Source: Opitutaceae bacterium (GTDB taxonomy: Bacteria > Verrucomicrobiota > Verrucomicrobiia > Opitutales > Opitutaceae). Taken from it: 64,000 nucleotides of DNA. Positions 36,131-45,121 of this stretch are shown here, piece by piece. The translations under genes were made by a program, and so were the position numbers. The stretch's first letter is position 1. Every line of letters starts with the position of its first letter. The notes beneath the pieces were generated by a model. It searched no databases. It had not been told where the DNA came from and saw nothing but the letters and a program-made list of their open reading frames with translations. The stretch lies in assembly GCA_015075305.1 (NCBI GenBank), contig JABTUS010000005.1, positions 248,001 through 312,000 of the forward strand. Reading direction: 5' to 3'.

Positions 36131-37639
36131 TCAAATTTCCGCACTCTTTTGATCCTCACATTCAACCTCCCCGCCCCCGCTTGGGATTTCCGGCTCCGAT
36201 GCATTGGCAGCAGACCTAGGTCGATTTAGCCGTGAAACGGACCAAATGGCGCGCCACGCCTGTTGTAGCGTCGGAACGGGAGCGCCTAGCCGGATGTTTT
36301 CTGTACCGATTTGAAAAGCCCGATTCCAAAGGCTCCATTGCAGTCGCCACCCCTGCCAGACGGATTGGCGGGATTCGGCCAGTCTGGGCCAGGCACTCAG
36401 GCCCGGGCCAATTGCGACGACCGCAATTTCTCCTCGCAAGAAGGCTCCCTTGCCATCCGCCCGCACGCGGATGTTCCCGAATTGGAATCCAGGTATGGCA
36501 TGGCTGATGGCTTCAATGGCCGACATGATTTGCGGCGTCACCACCTCACACGCTTCAGACAGCACCTCACGGTACCTCGTCCCGCAGGGCATGGCTAGCG
36601 AAACGGACTCACCCGGAACCGGAATGTCGTCGAGTCGCGCGGAGGACGCCTTGAGCAATCCCTCGGCGAGGTGGATCGTCTCGTCTGATGCAAGAATGAG
36701 TTCCTCTAGGGAGTGGACTCCATCACCGGTCACAGCAAGGGGATGCCACTCAGTAATGGCAATTGCGTGGCCTCTTTTGCCTCCATGCGAACGACAGTAG
36801 AGGATGTCGAAAGTATTTAGGGTGTCATGCGTTTGCACAACTCCAGCATGGGAAAGCAGGCGAAAGCAGTCCGATTGGCAGCCAGTACTTGGTGTTCTTT
36901 TCATGCCCGCGTTCACGGCGGCAAAAGCCGTCAGTCTGCGATGCCAGAGGCCCAATGCCAGGACATGAATCGCCACAGGAAGATATTTCGCCCAGCGCGG
37001 CCAGTTCGCCCAGCGGGTCAATCGGAGCCACCGCGACAACAGGATTCGCCGTCCCCTCCAAGATGACAAGCGAATGGCCAATTTCAGAAAGATCCAGATG
37101 AGTAAACCCGCTGCCGCCAGCATCGGCACGGTCCGTTCCCATGCATGGAGCAAATCGAGCAGTCGTGCTCCCGCCCAGACTGTTCCACCCACCAGGAGTG
37201 GTGTCCAAATGAGACAACCGAGCGCAAACCAGCCAATGAATGGCGGCCATGGCACTCGCAGGATGCCGGCTGCCAGATAGGCTGGAAGCCGAATGCCCGG
37301 CATAAAGCGTGTCGCCAGAACCAGTCGCCCTCCCCTGCTCTTGAACCACTTTTCCGCCCTCTCAATCCGTTCCGGTGAGACCCGAGTGCGCACCAGGCGC
37401 ATTTCCAGCATCGGCCGGCCAAGCGTCCGGCCAATAGCCACAAGCAATATGTCACCCATGAAGATGCCAATCATGCAGGCCGCCAGCACCGGCCAGAACG
37501 GCGCCTTTCCGCTGGCGACCAGCAAACCCGCCCCAATGCAGGTCAGATCCTCGCTGAGAAGCGTCGCCAGCGCCAGGCCAACGAGTGCCAGCCAGAGGGA
37601 TCCACTGGAAAACTGCGCGGCAACCGAGTCAGAGATCAT
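36131..37639 (-). CDS. DedA membrane protein fused to degenerate ATP-grasp region
   Basis: This 502-residue protein starts at ATG 37639, just before the first hydrophobic segment; the open frame runs further upstream without useful content. Residues about 10-205 are a DedA domain with 5 membrane segments (GDILLVAIGRTLG, then ATRFMPGIRLPAYLAAG). DedA proteins move lipid carriers or phospholipids across the membrane. The remaining 270 residues match the ATP-grasp-like extension seen on other DedA proteins, with VTGDGVHSLEELI near 295 and VVTPQIMSAIEAI and IPGFQFG near 365-385. The usual K-P-D and E-L-N-G residues are missing, so this part is probably not an active ligase. Confidence 0.75.
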   Translation of the reverse strand: MISDSVAAQFSSGSLWLALVGLALATLLSEDLTCIGAGLLVASGKAPFWPVLAACMIGIFMGDILLVAIGRTLGRPMLEMRLVRTRVSPERIERAEKWFKSRGGRLVLATRFMPGIRLPAYLAAGILRVPWPPFIGWFALGCLIWTPLLVGGTVWAGARLLDLLHAWERTVPMLAAAGLLIWIFLKLAIRLSSWRGRRILLSRWLRLTRWANWPRWAKYLPVAIHVLALGLWHRRLTAFAAVNAGMKRTPSTGCQSDCFRLLSHAGVVQTHDTLNTFDILYCRSHGGKRGHAIAITEWHPLAVTGDGVHSLEELILASDETIHLAEGLLKASSARLDDIPVPGESVSLAMPCGTRYREVLSEACEVVTPQIMSAIEAISHAIPGFQFGNIRVRADGKGAFLRGEIAVVAIGPGLSAWPRLAESRQSVWQGWRLQWSLWNRAFQIGTENIRLGAPVPTLQQAWRAIWSVSRLNRPRSAANASEPEIPSGGGEVECEDQKSAEI

Positions 37640-37868
37640 CCCCTGGAAATCCTCGTTAGTTTCATGATTAACCTGTCCCTTACTCTGTCGCACCTGTCGA
37701 ATCACAGGAAGCACTTTCGCGCAGGTCGTCCAGTCGTTCACCCCAGTCAATTCGCTACCGTCACATCCGGAAGCATCTGCGAAGGGTGGACAAGGCCGTC
37801 GCCCCGCAACGCGCAACACTCCGGTTTTCTCCGCTTTTCTCCTCCGCAGAATCCTGTAGGAAACCCGC

Positions 37869-38756
37869 GTGGTTATCGATGCCCACACACATCTCTACGC
37901 ACCGGAGGTTTCCGCTGCTCCCCAGGCGTGGGCAAATGCAAACCGGGAGTTCATCTGGCTTCAGGCCGTCGCTCCGGCGAACCGCGCCTCGATTCAAGGC
38001 TGGGCCTCGGTTGATCAACTCCTGAGGGACATGGACGAGGCCGGTATCGATCGAGTCGTGCTGCTTGGCTGGTACTGGGAACACCAGGCGACCGCCGATA
38101 TGCAGAACGGCTGGTCCACCAACTGGATCCGCGCCCACCCTGACCGGCTCAGCGCATTTGCAGCTGTCACGCCGTCACTCAATGGGAACTGGCTCGATTC
38201 CACCCGCCAGGCGCTCGACAACGGCTTCTGCGGCATCGGCGAACTCCTGCCGCAGGCCCAGGGCTTCAGTTTCAAAGAGGACAGTTTTGCCGCGCTCATG
38301 GCGCTCGCCCGCGAATACCAGTTGCCCACCAACCTGCATGTGAGCGATCCGGTTGCCGCAGCTCGAAGCGCCGCCCTGATTCCGACACCCTTGGAGGAAC
38401 TTGTGCAAATGGTGTCGGACTTCCCCGAAAATCTCTTCATCCTGGCCCACTGGGGCGGTGGGCTCCCCTTCCATGAGCTCAATCGCGGCATGGGCGCGCG
38501 CTTCCGGAATGTCTTTTACGACACCGCCGCCTCCGCCCTTCTCTACGATGCGTCAGTCTATCGACGGGTGTGCGATCTGGTGGGTGCTGGGCGCATCTTG
38601 TTCGGCACCGATTATCCCCTGCTCACCCACCCGCGAACCGCCACGAAACCGGGCTTCACCCTCGACCTGCAGGATGCCCGGTTGTCGGGTCTCACCGAAG
38701 CAGAACTTCATAGCATTCTCGGCGAAAACACCCGGCGGCTGCTGCGCCTGAAGTAA
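37869..38756 (+). CDS. Metal-dependent amidohydrolase (Amidohydrolase_2 family)
   Basis: The 295-residue TIM-barrel hydrolase starts with the metal-binding DAHTHLYAP motif (residues 4-12). Later ligands are likely H in TNLHVSDP (about 157), H in ILAHWGGG (about 193) and D in FGTDYPLL (about 248). Family members hydrolyse or decarboxylate ring carboxylic acids and lactones. It starts divergently from the DedA gene, with 229 bases between the two start codons. Substrate unknown. Confidence 0.8.
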   Translation: MVIDAHTHLYAPEVSAAPQAWANANREFIWLQAVAPANRASIQGWASVDQLLRDMDEAGIDRVVLLGWYWEHQATADMQNGWSTNWIRAHPDRLSAFAAVTPSLNGNWLDSTRQALDNGFCGIGELLPQAQGFSFKEDSFAALMALAREYQLPTNLHVSDPVAAARSAALIPTPLEELVQMVSDFPENLFILAHWGGGLPFHELNRGMGARFRNVFYDTAASALLYDASVYRRVCDLVGAGRILFGTDYPLLTHPRTATKPGFTLDLQDARLSGLTEAELHSILGENTRRLLRLK

Positions 38757-38831
38757 CCAAATCTCCAATGCCACGCTGTCTGCCCTGAGCCACGTAACCG
38801 CGTTCAAATGCCTTCCTCCCCAGGGACTCCC

Positions 38832-39338
38832 ATGCGCCTCTGCAAAATCGCGCTCCTCGCCGCGGTCGGCGTCCACCTGCTCCTGGTGGTCTTCAACAAC
38901 CTGTCCGACTACGGCTCCAACCTCGCCTTTGTGCAACACGTGCTGGGCATGGATACACTCTTCTCGGGCGACACCAATCGCTGGCGGGCGCTTTACGGCA
39001 CGGCTGCCACGGATGGCTCGCAATGGCTGCACCACGCAGCCTACCTCGTCATCATTGCCTGGGAGGCAGCCGCCTGCGGGTTGATCCTGCTCGGCGTCGC
39101 GCGACTCTGGCAGTTGCGTGGCGTTTCAGCGAATGCGTTCAATGCCGCAAAATCGCTCGGGACCATCGGACTGACGGTCTCTCTGCTCCTATGGTTTCTC
39201 GCCTTCATCAGCATCGGCGGCGAATGGTTCCTCATGTGGCAGTCGAAGACCTGGAATGGACTGGACGCCTCCTTCCGCATGTTCGCCTGCACGGGGATTG
39301 TTCTCATCTTTCTGAACCAGCGGGACGTCGACACATGA
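38832..39338 (+). CDS. DUF2165-family small membrane protein
   Basis: The 168-residue protein has four likely membrane segments and the DUF2165 pattern: NNLSDYGSNLAFVQHVLGMD near residue 22, HHAAYLVIIAWE near 75 and GGEWFLMWQS near 135. It lies between two amidohydrolase genes on the same strand. The family has no known function. The ATG at 38832 is chosen because the first membrane segment follows at once; one at 38808 would add 8 residues. Confidence 0.8.
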   Translation: MRLCKIALLAAVGVHLLLVVFNNLSDYGSNLAFVQHVLGMDTLFSGDTNRWRALYGTAATDGSQWLHHAAYLVIIAWEAAACGLILLGVARLWQLRGVSANAFNAAKSLGTIGLTVSLLLWFLAFISIGGEWFLMWQSKTWNGLDASFRMFACTGIVLIFLNQRDVDT

Positions 39339-39383
39339 GCCTTCGATCATCCGTCGCCCGCAAATGATTTCGATTCTGCCGCC

Positions 39384-40619
39384 ATGCCGCATCTGAAAGA
39401 TTGCATCGTTCTGACCGGACCCGATCTGCACCCCCACCGGTGCGTCCGTTTTGCCTGGGAGGCTGACACCATCACCGCCATCGATGCGGGCGCGCCCGTC
39501 GTCTCCCTCGCCAGTGAAGGCGCCGGAACGCAGGTCGTGATTCCCGGACTCTACAACAGTCACACCCACATGGGAGACAGCGCACTCCCCGATGGGGCGA
39601 CAGGCCTCACGCTCGAACAAGGATTCTTCCGTCCCCACGGATACAAGTACCGGGAACTGGCGCGCCTCGCGGACGAAACCCATTTTCCGCACATCGCCAA
39701 CCACCTTCGGTACATGGCGCGAACGGGCACGGTCTGCCACATCGACTTCCGCGAACAAGGGCCGGATGGAGCGCGCCTCCTCCGCAGGGCGAGCGAACAA
39801 ACCGGAGTGCAGTCGATCATTCTTTCACAATTCAACGGAGTTCCATTCAGCGAGGCCGAGCTGCGGGAGAACCGCCGCAGTCTGCCCGAGCGCGCCCGTG
39901 CTGAACTCGCCGAAATGCTTTCCGTCGCCGATGGTTTCAGCGAAAGCACGATGAACGATCTCACTGACAGCGCCTGGACGGAGATCCGACGCGCGACGTC
40001 GGCGAAGGGAAAGTTGAGGGCGATTCATTGCCTGGAAAACGCGGGCTACCGGGAAAGGTCCATCGCCACCACGGGTCGCGGCGATCTCGTCCGTGCAATC
40101 GAAATCTTCGATCCCCACGTCATCGTCCATCTCACTGTTGCCAACGCGGAAGAGATCGCACTCCTGGTTCGTTCACGAAAAACCGCGGTGCTCAATCCTC
40201 GCGCAAATGCCAGCCTCGGGCTGCCTCTCCCGCCGGTCGCCGCGCTTCTAAAGGCCGGGGCGAATCTCCTGCTGGGCACTGACAATGGCATGCTCAACTC
40301 TCCGTCCCTGCTCGCCGAACTCGACTTCACCTGCAGGCTGGCCAAATCGCAATACGCCGACGCCATCCATCCGGATCCGGCTTCCATTCTGAAGATGGTC
40401 ACCTCCAACATCCGTGCCGTTCTTGGTGGAGACCACTTCGGGTGCCTGGACAAGGGTCTCCCCGCCTCCTTTGCCGTTCTCGATTTCCGACAACCGCATC
40501 TTCGCGCAAGCCGGCACCTGCTCGCGAGCATTCTGACCCGGGTTACGCCGGAAGATGTGATTGCAACCTACCGCCACGGCCGTGCCCTGTGGAAATCCCC
40601 TGGATTTTCCCTTTCATAG
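39384..40619 (+). CDS. Amidohydrolase_1 family deaminase-like hydrolase
   Basis: The 411-residue protein belongs to the cytosine deaminase/chlorohydrolase-like branch. Metal ligands are visible in NSHTHMGDS (about 58), a histidine in AIHCLENAG (about 212), one in VIVHLTVAN (about 248) and the aspartate of LLGTDNGML (about 301). Such enzymes deaminate or hydrolyse nucleobases, guanine-like rings or hydantoins. No nearby gene fixes the substrate. Confidence 0.8.
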   Translation: MPHLKDCIVLTGPDLHPHRCVRFAWEADTITAIDAGAPVVSLASEGAGTQVVIPGLYNSHTHMGDSALPDGATGLTLEQGFFRPHGYKYRELARLADETHFPHIANHLRYMARTGTVCHIDFREQGPDGARLLRRASEQTGVQSIILSQFNGVPFSEAELRENRRSLPERARAELAEMLSVADGFSESTMNDLTDSAWTEIRRATSAKGKLRAIHCLENAGYRERSIATTGRGDLVRAIEIFDPHVIVHLTVANAEEIALLVRSRKTAVLNPRANASLGLPLPPVAALLKAGANLLLGTDNGMLNSPSLLAELDFTCRLAKSQYADAIHPDPASILKMVTSNIRAVLGGDHFGCLDKGLPASFAVLDFRQPHLRASRHLLASILTRVTPEDVIATYRHGRALWKSPGFSLS

Positions 40620-40644
40620 GAAATTTGGAACTTTCCTCTCCCCC

Positions 40645-41877
40645 ATGGCCCGCGAATCTCCACTGCTCCGATTTCAATCGCTCCTTTCGTCGGCGTTTGG
40701 CGACGGCACCTTGATCAAATTGACACTGGGCAAGCCCGCGCCGGGCCGCCGGGATCCTGGCTTGAGAAATCTCTATGTGCGGCCGGTGATCCTGAAATCC
40801 GGTCCACACTGCACCCTGGTCTATCGCTACGCGACGAAGGACATCACAAAAAATCTTTCGCCCGCTGCGGCTCTGGAACAGGTGCGCGCGATGCTGGGTG
40901 TTGACTTCCTCGATGCCCATCTCTTCACGCCACTGCAGTCGGCGCAGATCGAAATCGCGGCCTCCGGGGAGGCTCGGCTCCGGGAGAAGGTCGTAGCTCA
41001 GGCACCCGCATCGAGCAGCGAAAGCCACGACCGCGAAAAACGGCACACTGTTCCCTCGAACGCACGCTGGCTCCATGCACTCGGAGTGACCAATGCGGCG
41101 GGGCGGCCGCGAGAAGGCATGTCTGCAAAACTGCGCCAGATCCAGAAGTTCACGGAAATCCTGGAGGCTCTTCTGATCGAGGCCGGGCTGGTCGCTCCGC
41201 CAATGGACGGGGCGCCCGGCACCCCTCCGCCCCCGTTTACCATTGCTGACATGGGATGCGGGAAGGGTTATCTTACTTTTGCCGCAGCGAGCGTTCTGGG
41301 CTCGCGAGCGCGGGTCGTGGGCGTGGAAACGAGGGAGAATTTGGTGAAACTTTGTTCAGAAGTCGCCCGCCAGACCGGGATGGAATCGTTGAGTTTTGTA
41401 CAGGGAGACATCGCCTCGGTGGAACTGCCTGGAAACACCGGCTGCGAAGTTCTGATCGCGCTCCATGCCTGTGACACCGCGACGGACGATGCGCTGGCCC
41501 GCGGCATTGCCGCCGGCGCGCGACTCCTGGTTGTCTCCCCATGCTGCCAGAAGGAGCTGCGCCCACAGATGCAGTCTCCCGCCATTCTGGCGGATGCCCT
41601 GCGGTACGGCATATTCCTCGAACGCCAGGCCGAGTTTGTGACCGACGCCCTGCGGGCCCAGCTTCTGGAGTGGGCCGGCTACCGCACCAAAGTGTTTGAA
41701 TTCGTGAGCACGGAGCACACCGCGCGAAACATCATGATTGCGGCAATCAAGGATCACCCGCGAGGACAGCAGGGGCGATTGCATCGCCTGAGAAACTTCG
41801 CAGGATTCTACGGCGTGCGGTCTCAAGCGCTGGCAAGGCATCTTGGCGTGGACCTGGCAGCAGAGGAAGTGTCGTGA
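40645..41877 (+). CDS. METTL25-like SAM-dependent methyltransferase
   Basis: This 410-residue protein has an N-terminal region of about 160 residues of unknown fold, then a methyltransferase domain with IADMGCGKGYLTFAAA near residue 197, an acidic VGVETRENLV and the IALHACDTATDDALA and VVSPCCQKEL motifs typical of the METTL25/Methyltransf_32 group. Related eukaryotic proteins methylate ribosomal protein; the bacterial role is unknown. The ATG at 40645 is chosen because the open frame before it only overlaps the previous gene. Its stop overlaps the next start (GTGA). Confidence 0.8.
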   Translation: MARESPLLRFQSLLSSAFGDGTLIKLTLGKPAPGRRDPGLRNLYVRPVILKSGPHCTLVYRYATKDITKNLSPAAALEQVRAMLGVDFLDAHLFTPLQSAQIEIAASGEARLREKVVAQAPASSSESHDREKRHTVPSNARWLHALGVTNAAGRPREGMSAKLRQIQKFTEILEALLIEAGLVAPPMDGAPGTPPPPFTIADMGCGKGYLTFAAASVLGSRARVVGVETRENLVKLCSEVARQTGMESLSFVQGDIASVELPGNTGCEVLIALHACDTATDDALARGIAAGARLLVVSPCCQKELRPQMQSPAILADALRYGIFLERQAEFVTDALRAQLLEWAGYRTKVFEFVSTEHTARNIMIAAIKDHPRGQQGRLHRLRNFAGFYGVRSQALARHLGVDLAAEEVS

Positions 41878-42866
41878 CCTGGGATTCCCTCGACTGGAGC
41901 ATTCTGGATCGCCTGCGGACACAGTTCCTGGACCGCACAGTTGCGTCAGGAGCCTACTGGCGGACGTCCGACGATCTCGCGGCCTATGACCTGACCTACG
42001 GCGAGCGCATAGGATGGAAATGGGATGCGGTTTTCGCCGAATTGCGCCTGCGCCAATGGCGTCCAGCGGGAAGGAGCGCGCTGCGAGTGATGGACTGGGG
42101 GTGCGGCTCGGGCATCGCCGGGAGGCGAGTCATTGAGTGGCTCGGACCAGCGGCGATTGCATCCCTCTCCGTATGGGACCATTCTGCCATTGCGCGCCGT
42201 TTCGCCGTCGAAAGAGCACGGGAACAATTTCATGGCATCGCTGTTCACGAATCGACTCAGCCCGGGGAATCTTGCGACATCCTTGTTGTCAGCCACGTCT
42301 TGAATGAGTTGGCGCCCGAGGCAGAGGCATCCCTGCTTCGGTGCATGGCGGAAGCCTCTGCGATTCTCTGGGTGGAGCCGGGAACCCATGCCGTCGCGCG
42401 CGCACTGCAGCGACACCGCGACAAGCTGCTGGCCGATTTTCACGTCGTGGCTCCCTGCACGCATCAGGCGGCCTGCGACCTCAACTCGACGGAGAACGAG
42501 CGGCATTGGTGCCACCACTTCGCGACACCCCCTGTCGGCATCTATTCCGACGGCAACTGGGTGCGATTCGGTCAGCGCGCGGGAATCGATCTTCGCAGCC
42601 TGCCCTATTCCTTCCTCGTCCTTGACAGAACACCGTCGGAGACACCGCCCAAAACGCCCGCCGCCCGCGTGATCGGCCGACCGGAGGCCTTCAAGCCCCA
42701 TGTGCGACTGCTTGGCTGCGAGCAGGATGGCGTGCGTGAACTCAGCGTGCACAAACGCGACTGCCCCGACCTGTTCAGGCAACTGCAGAAGAACAAGGGG
42801 CCGCTGCTCTACACCTGGCGCCGCCAGGAGGACAGAATCGTTTCGGGCACGAGCTTCATCCCGTAG
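41874..42866 (+). CDS. Rsm22-like ribosome-associated methyltransferase
   Basis: The 330-residue protein has the SAM motif VMDWGCGSGIAGRR near residue 72 and, downstream, the cysteine pattern of Rsm22/METTL17 proteins (C-T-H-Q-A-A-C then WCHHF, about 195-217), which in relatives holds an iron-sulfur cluster. Rsm22-type proteins assist small ribosomal subunit assembly in mitochondria and some bacteria. GTG start overlapping the previous stop by 4 bases shows translational coupling with the METTL25-like gene. Confidence 0.8.
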   Translation: MTWDSLDWSILDRLRTQFLDRTVASGAYWRTSDDLAAYDLTYGERIGWKWDAVFAELRLRQWRPAGRSALRVMDWGCGSGIAGRRVIEWLGPAAIASLSVWDHSAIARRFAVERAREQFHGIAVHESTQPGESCDILVVSHVLNELAPEAEASLLRCMAEASAILWVEPGTHAVARALQRHRDKLLADFHVVAPCTHQAACDLNSTENERHWCHHFATPPVGIYSDGNWVRFGQRAGIDLRSLPYSFLVLDRTPSETPPKTPAARVIGRPEAFKPHVRLLGCEQDGVRELSVHKRDCPDLFRQLQKNKGPLLYTWRRQEDRIVSGTSFIP

Positions 42867-43571
42867 GGTTGTTTCCTGGGAGGAACCATCGGGCGGATGA
42901 AAACCCGCTATTGTGTTTGCGCCGCAATTGTCCAGGCTCCGCTGCAAAAGCCGGCCACAATTGCATACTGCGGTGAGAATCCAGACGCCATCCCTTCGAC
43001 CGCCTTCGCCAGGACGCATGAAGGTCGTCGCCTGTCTGCTTGTTGCGATGACAACGATGGCTGCCTTTGCGACCGACACCGGCGCGGCAAGGGACGCGTC
43101 CGGGCGCACGGAACGAAAGCGCCGCGAAGAAGCCTCTGCGAAGAGCGCCGCGAAGCCCGAGACCGCGGAGAACGCACCGCGCGGTCAGTCAAAGGATCGA
43201 TCAGGAGCGGACACCTCATCCTCCCGCGCCCGCGTCTGGCTCACCTGACCGGCAGACTGTCATCTCCGAATCAAACCCCAAAATCCGCCTTCCAAGGCAA
43301 AAGGGGTCAAACCTCACTTTTCGCATATTTCAGGATCAATCGATCAATGCCGGATCACAATCGCGCTCCCAAAAAGCACTGGCGCTTCCCTCCTGTCGGA
43401 CAGCGAGAACTGGAAGTCAGTCTTGATGCATTCGAATTGGCTGGATGATCACTTCCTGGGGGACCTGGGCAGAGGCTCCGAACAGCGCGGGCAAGCTCGT
43501 CTCCAGCCACTCGAAATGCTGTCGCCAACTCCCTTTGGAAACCCATAGAACACCATGGACGTCCCCCCGGC
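42867..43571 (+). other. Low-content stretch between Rsm22-like and amidohydrolase genes
   Basis: 705 bases with no strong gene except the small secreted candidate at 43018-43248. The rest shows no tRNA-like fold, repeat array or IS remnant that I can see. Confidence 0.4.
43018..43248 (+). CDS. Small secreted basic protein (candidate)
   Basis: This 76-residue open frame starts with a plausible signal peptide (MKVVACLLVAMTTMAAFATD) and continues as a lysine-, arginine-, glutamate- and alanine-rich tail without cysteines or hydrophobic core, probably disordered. No family recognised. Support is only the signal peptide and frame, so this may be spurious. Confidence 0.35.
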   Translation: MKVVACLLVAMTTMAAFATDTGAARDASGRTERKRREEASAKSAAKPETAENAPRGQSKDRSGADTSSSRARVWLT

Positions 43572-44420
43572 ATGAACATTCCCATCGTCGACACACATCA
43601 GCATCTCTGGGATCCGAATCGCTTCAGCTATTCCTGGATGCAGGCTTTGCCATCGATCCGAAAGCGCAGTATGATCCCCGAATACCGGGAAGCAACCCAC
43701 GGCTTCGACATCGTGCGCACAGTCTATGTCGATACGGATGTCGACGAGCCGGATCTCGCCACTGAGGCGACCGCGATCTTTTCCCTCGCCGGAGATCCTG
43801 CGAACCGGCTCGACGGTCTTGTCATGGGCGCGCGGTTGGAGAAACCGAATCCCCTGGACCACCTTGCGCCCTGGCTGACGCACCCGAAACTCAAGGGAAT
43901 TCGCCGCGTGCTGCACACGCAACCGGACGAGCTTTCGCAACAGCCCCAATTTCTCGCCAACGTGCGATCGCTCGCGGACCTGCATCTCTCCTTCGACCTG
44001 TGCGTGCTCGCCCGCCAGCTGCCCCTCGCGCTTGAGTTGGCGCGTCAATGTCCCGCCGTGAGCTTCATCCTCGACCATTGCGGTGTTCCCGACATCAGGG
44101 GCGGAGGACTCGACCCCTGGCGCACTCACCTGAATGATCTCGCGCGTGAACCCAACGTGAGCTGCAAGATAAGCGGACTCGTCGCCTATGCGGATCCGCA
44201 GTCATGGACCATCGAGGATCTTCGCCCGTACTTTGAACATGCAATCACCGCTTTCGGCTGGGATCGCGTCCTGTGGGGAGGGGACTGGCCGGTCTGCACT
44301 CTGACCTGCCCCATGGGCGACTGGATAGGCGCCGCCTTCAAGCTGACAAGCTCAGCCAGCCCCGATCAGCGCGACCGACTGTTTCGGCGCAATGCTGAAC
44401 GGATATACCGTCTGAACTGA
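43572..44420 (+). CDS. Amidohydrolase_2 family lactonase-like hydrolase
   Basis: The 282-residue protein starts with the metal motif DTHQHLWDP (residues 7-15) typical of L-fuconolactonase and L-rhamnono-lactonase type enzymes. Later ligands are H in FILDHCGVP (about 175) and D in LWGGDWPVC (about 237). It probably opens a sugar lactone in the cytoplasm. No sugar dehydrogenase is adjacent, so the substrate is open. Confidence 0.8.
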   Translation: MNIPIVDTHQHLWDPNRFSYSWMQALPSIRKRSMIPEYREATHGFDIVRTVYVDTDVDEPDLATEATAIFSLAGDPANRLDGLVMGARLEKPNPLDHLAPWLTHPKLKGIRRVLHTQPDELSQQPQFLANVRSLADLHLSFDLCVLARQLPLALELARQCPAVSFILDHCGVPDIRGGGLDPWRTHLNDLAREPNVSCKISGLVAYADPQSWTIEDLRPYFEHAITAFGWDRVLWGGDWPVCTLTCPMGDWIGAAFKLTSSASPDQRDRLFRRNAERIYRLN

Positions 44421-44572
44421 GTAGCTTGCACGGGAGCGTCTATGTCCTCCGGCCCCCAATTGTGTTTTGCATTCATCTTGATATCAATCATTTGCCGCTA
44501 AAAACTGCGAATGGGGATTTCGACCGATTTTCACCTTGTCCGTCATCGGAGTGACCGGCACAAGAAAGCCCC

Positions 44573-45109
44573 GTGTGCGCCGCGCAATCACTCACCGCAG
44601 CAGAAGTCCACGCCGCCGTCGACAGGCTGGTAAGGGCCATTTCCGAAAAGCACCGCGGCGAGACAGGGATCATCCTGCTCGGCATCGCCAATGGCGGCAT
44701 CACCCTCGCCCGCCGACTCGGTGCCCGCCTCAACTTGAAACACGTCGGTACGCTGGACATCTCTTTCCATCGCGACGACATCGGGCGCAACCCCATACCG
44801 AAGGAATTTGCGCCGACGGTCATTCCCGCCGACGTCAATGGCGCGGTCGTCATTCTGGTCGACGACGTGCTCTTCTCCGGGCGCACCGCAAAGGCGGCGC
44901 TCGATGAACTCTTTGATCACGGGCGTCCCGCCAGGGTTGAGCTCGCAGTACTGATCGATCGCGGCTGTCACAAGCTTCCCATCACGGCGGATTTCACCGG
45001 CATGAGTCTCGAGGCCGGTGAGGACGAGAAAATCAACGTTCTGCTTGACCCCGCACGACCGGCCAGTGACACGGTTCAAATCGTCGCCGCAAAACGCAAC
45101 GCCCGCTAG
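44573..45109 (+). CDS. pyrR: PyrR regulator/uracil phosphoribosyltransferase
   Basis: The 178-residue type I phosphoribosyltransferase has the PRPP loop VILVDDVLFSGRTAKAAL near residue 93. PyrR controls pyrimidine genes by binding leader RNA in many bacteria and salvages uracil. It starts with GTG at 44573 and lies 12 bases before pyrB. I could not see a convincing PyrR-binding leader hairpin upstream (44421-44572), so the mode of control is open. Confidence 0.92.
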   Translation: MCAAQSLTAAEVHAAVDRLVRAISEKHRGETGIILLGIANGGITLARRLGARLNLKHVGTLDISFHRDDIGRNPIPKEFAPTVIPADVNGAVVILVDDVLFSGRTAKAALDELFDHGRPARVELAVLIDRGCHKLPITADFTGMSLEAGEDEKINVLLDPARPASDTVQIVAAKRNAR

Positions 45110-45121
45110 CCCCTCCCCTTC

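Noticed and set aside
36013-36138. AAATTTGATC at 36013 and its complement at 36129 as a possible terminator or mobile end
   Set aside because: Ten bases separated by 106 bases with no other end features or duplication; could be chance.
37869-44420. Three amidohydrolase genes as one pathway
   Set aside because: They belong to different subfamilies, are separated by unrelated genes and have no shared dehydrogenase.
44421-44572. PyrR attenuator upstream of pyrR
   Set aside because: No convincing binding-loop match or competing hairpins seen by eye.
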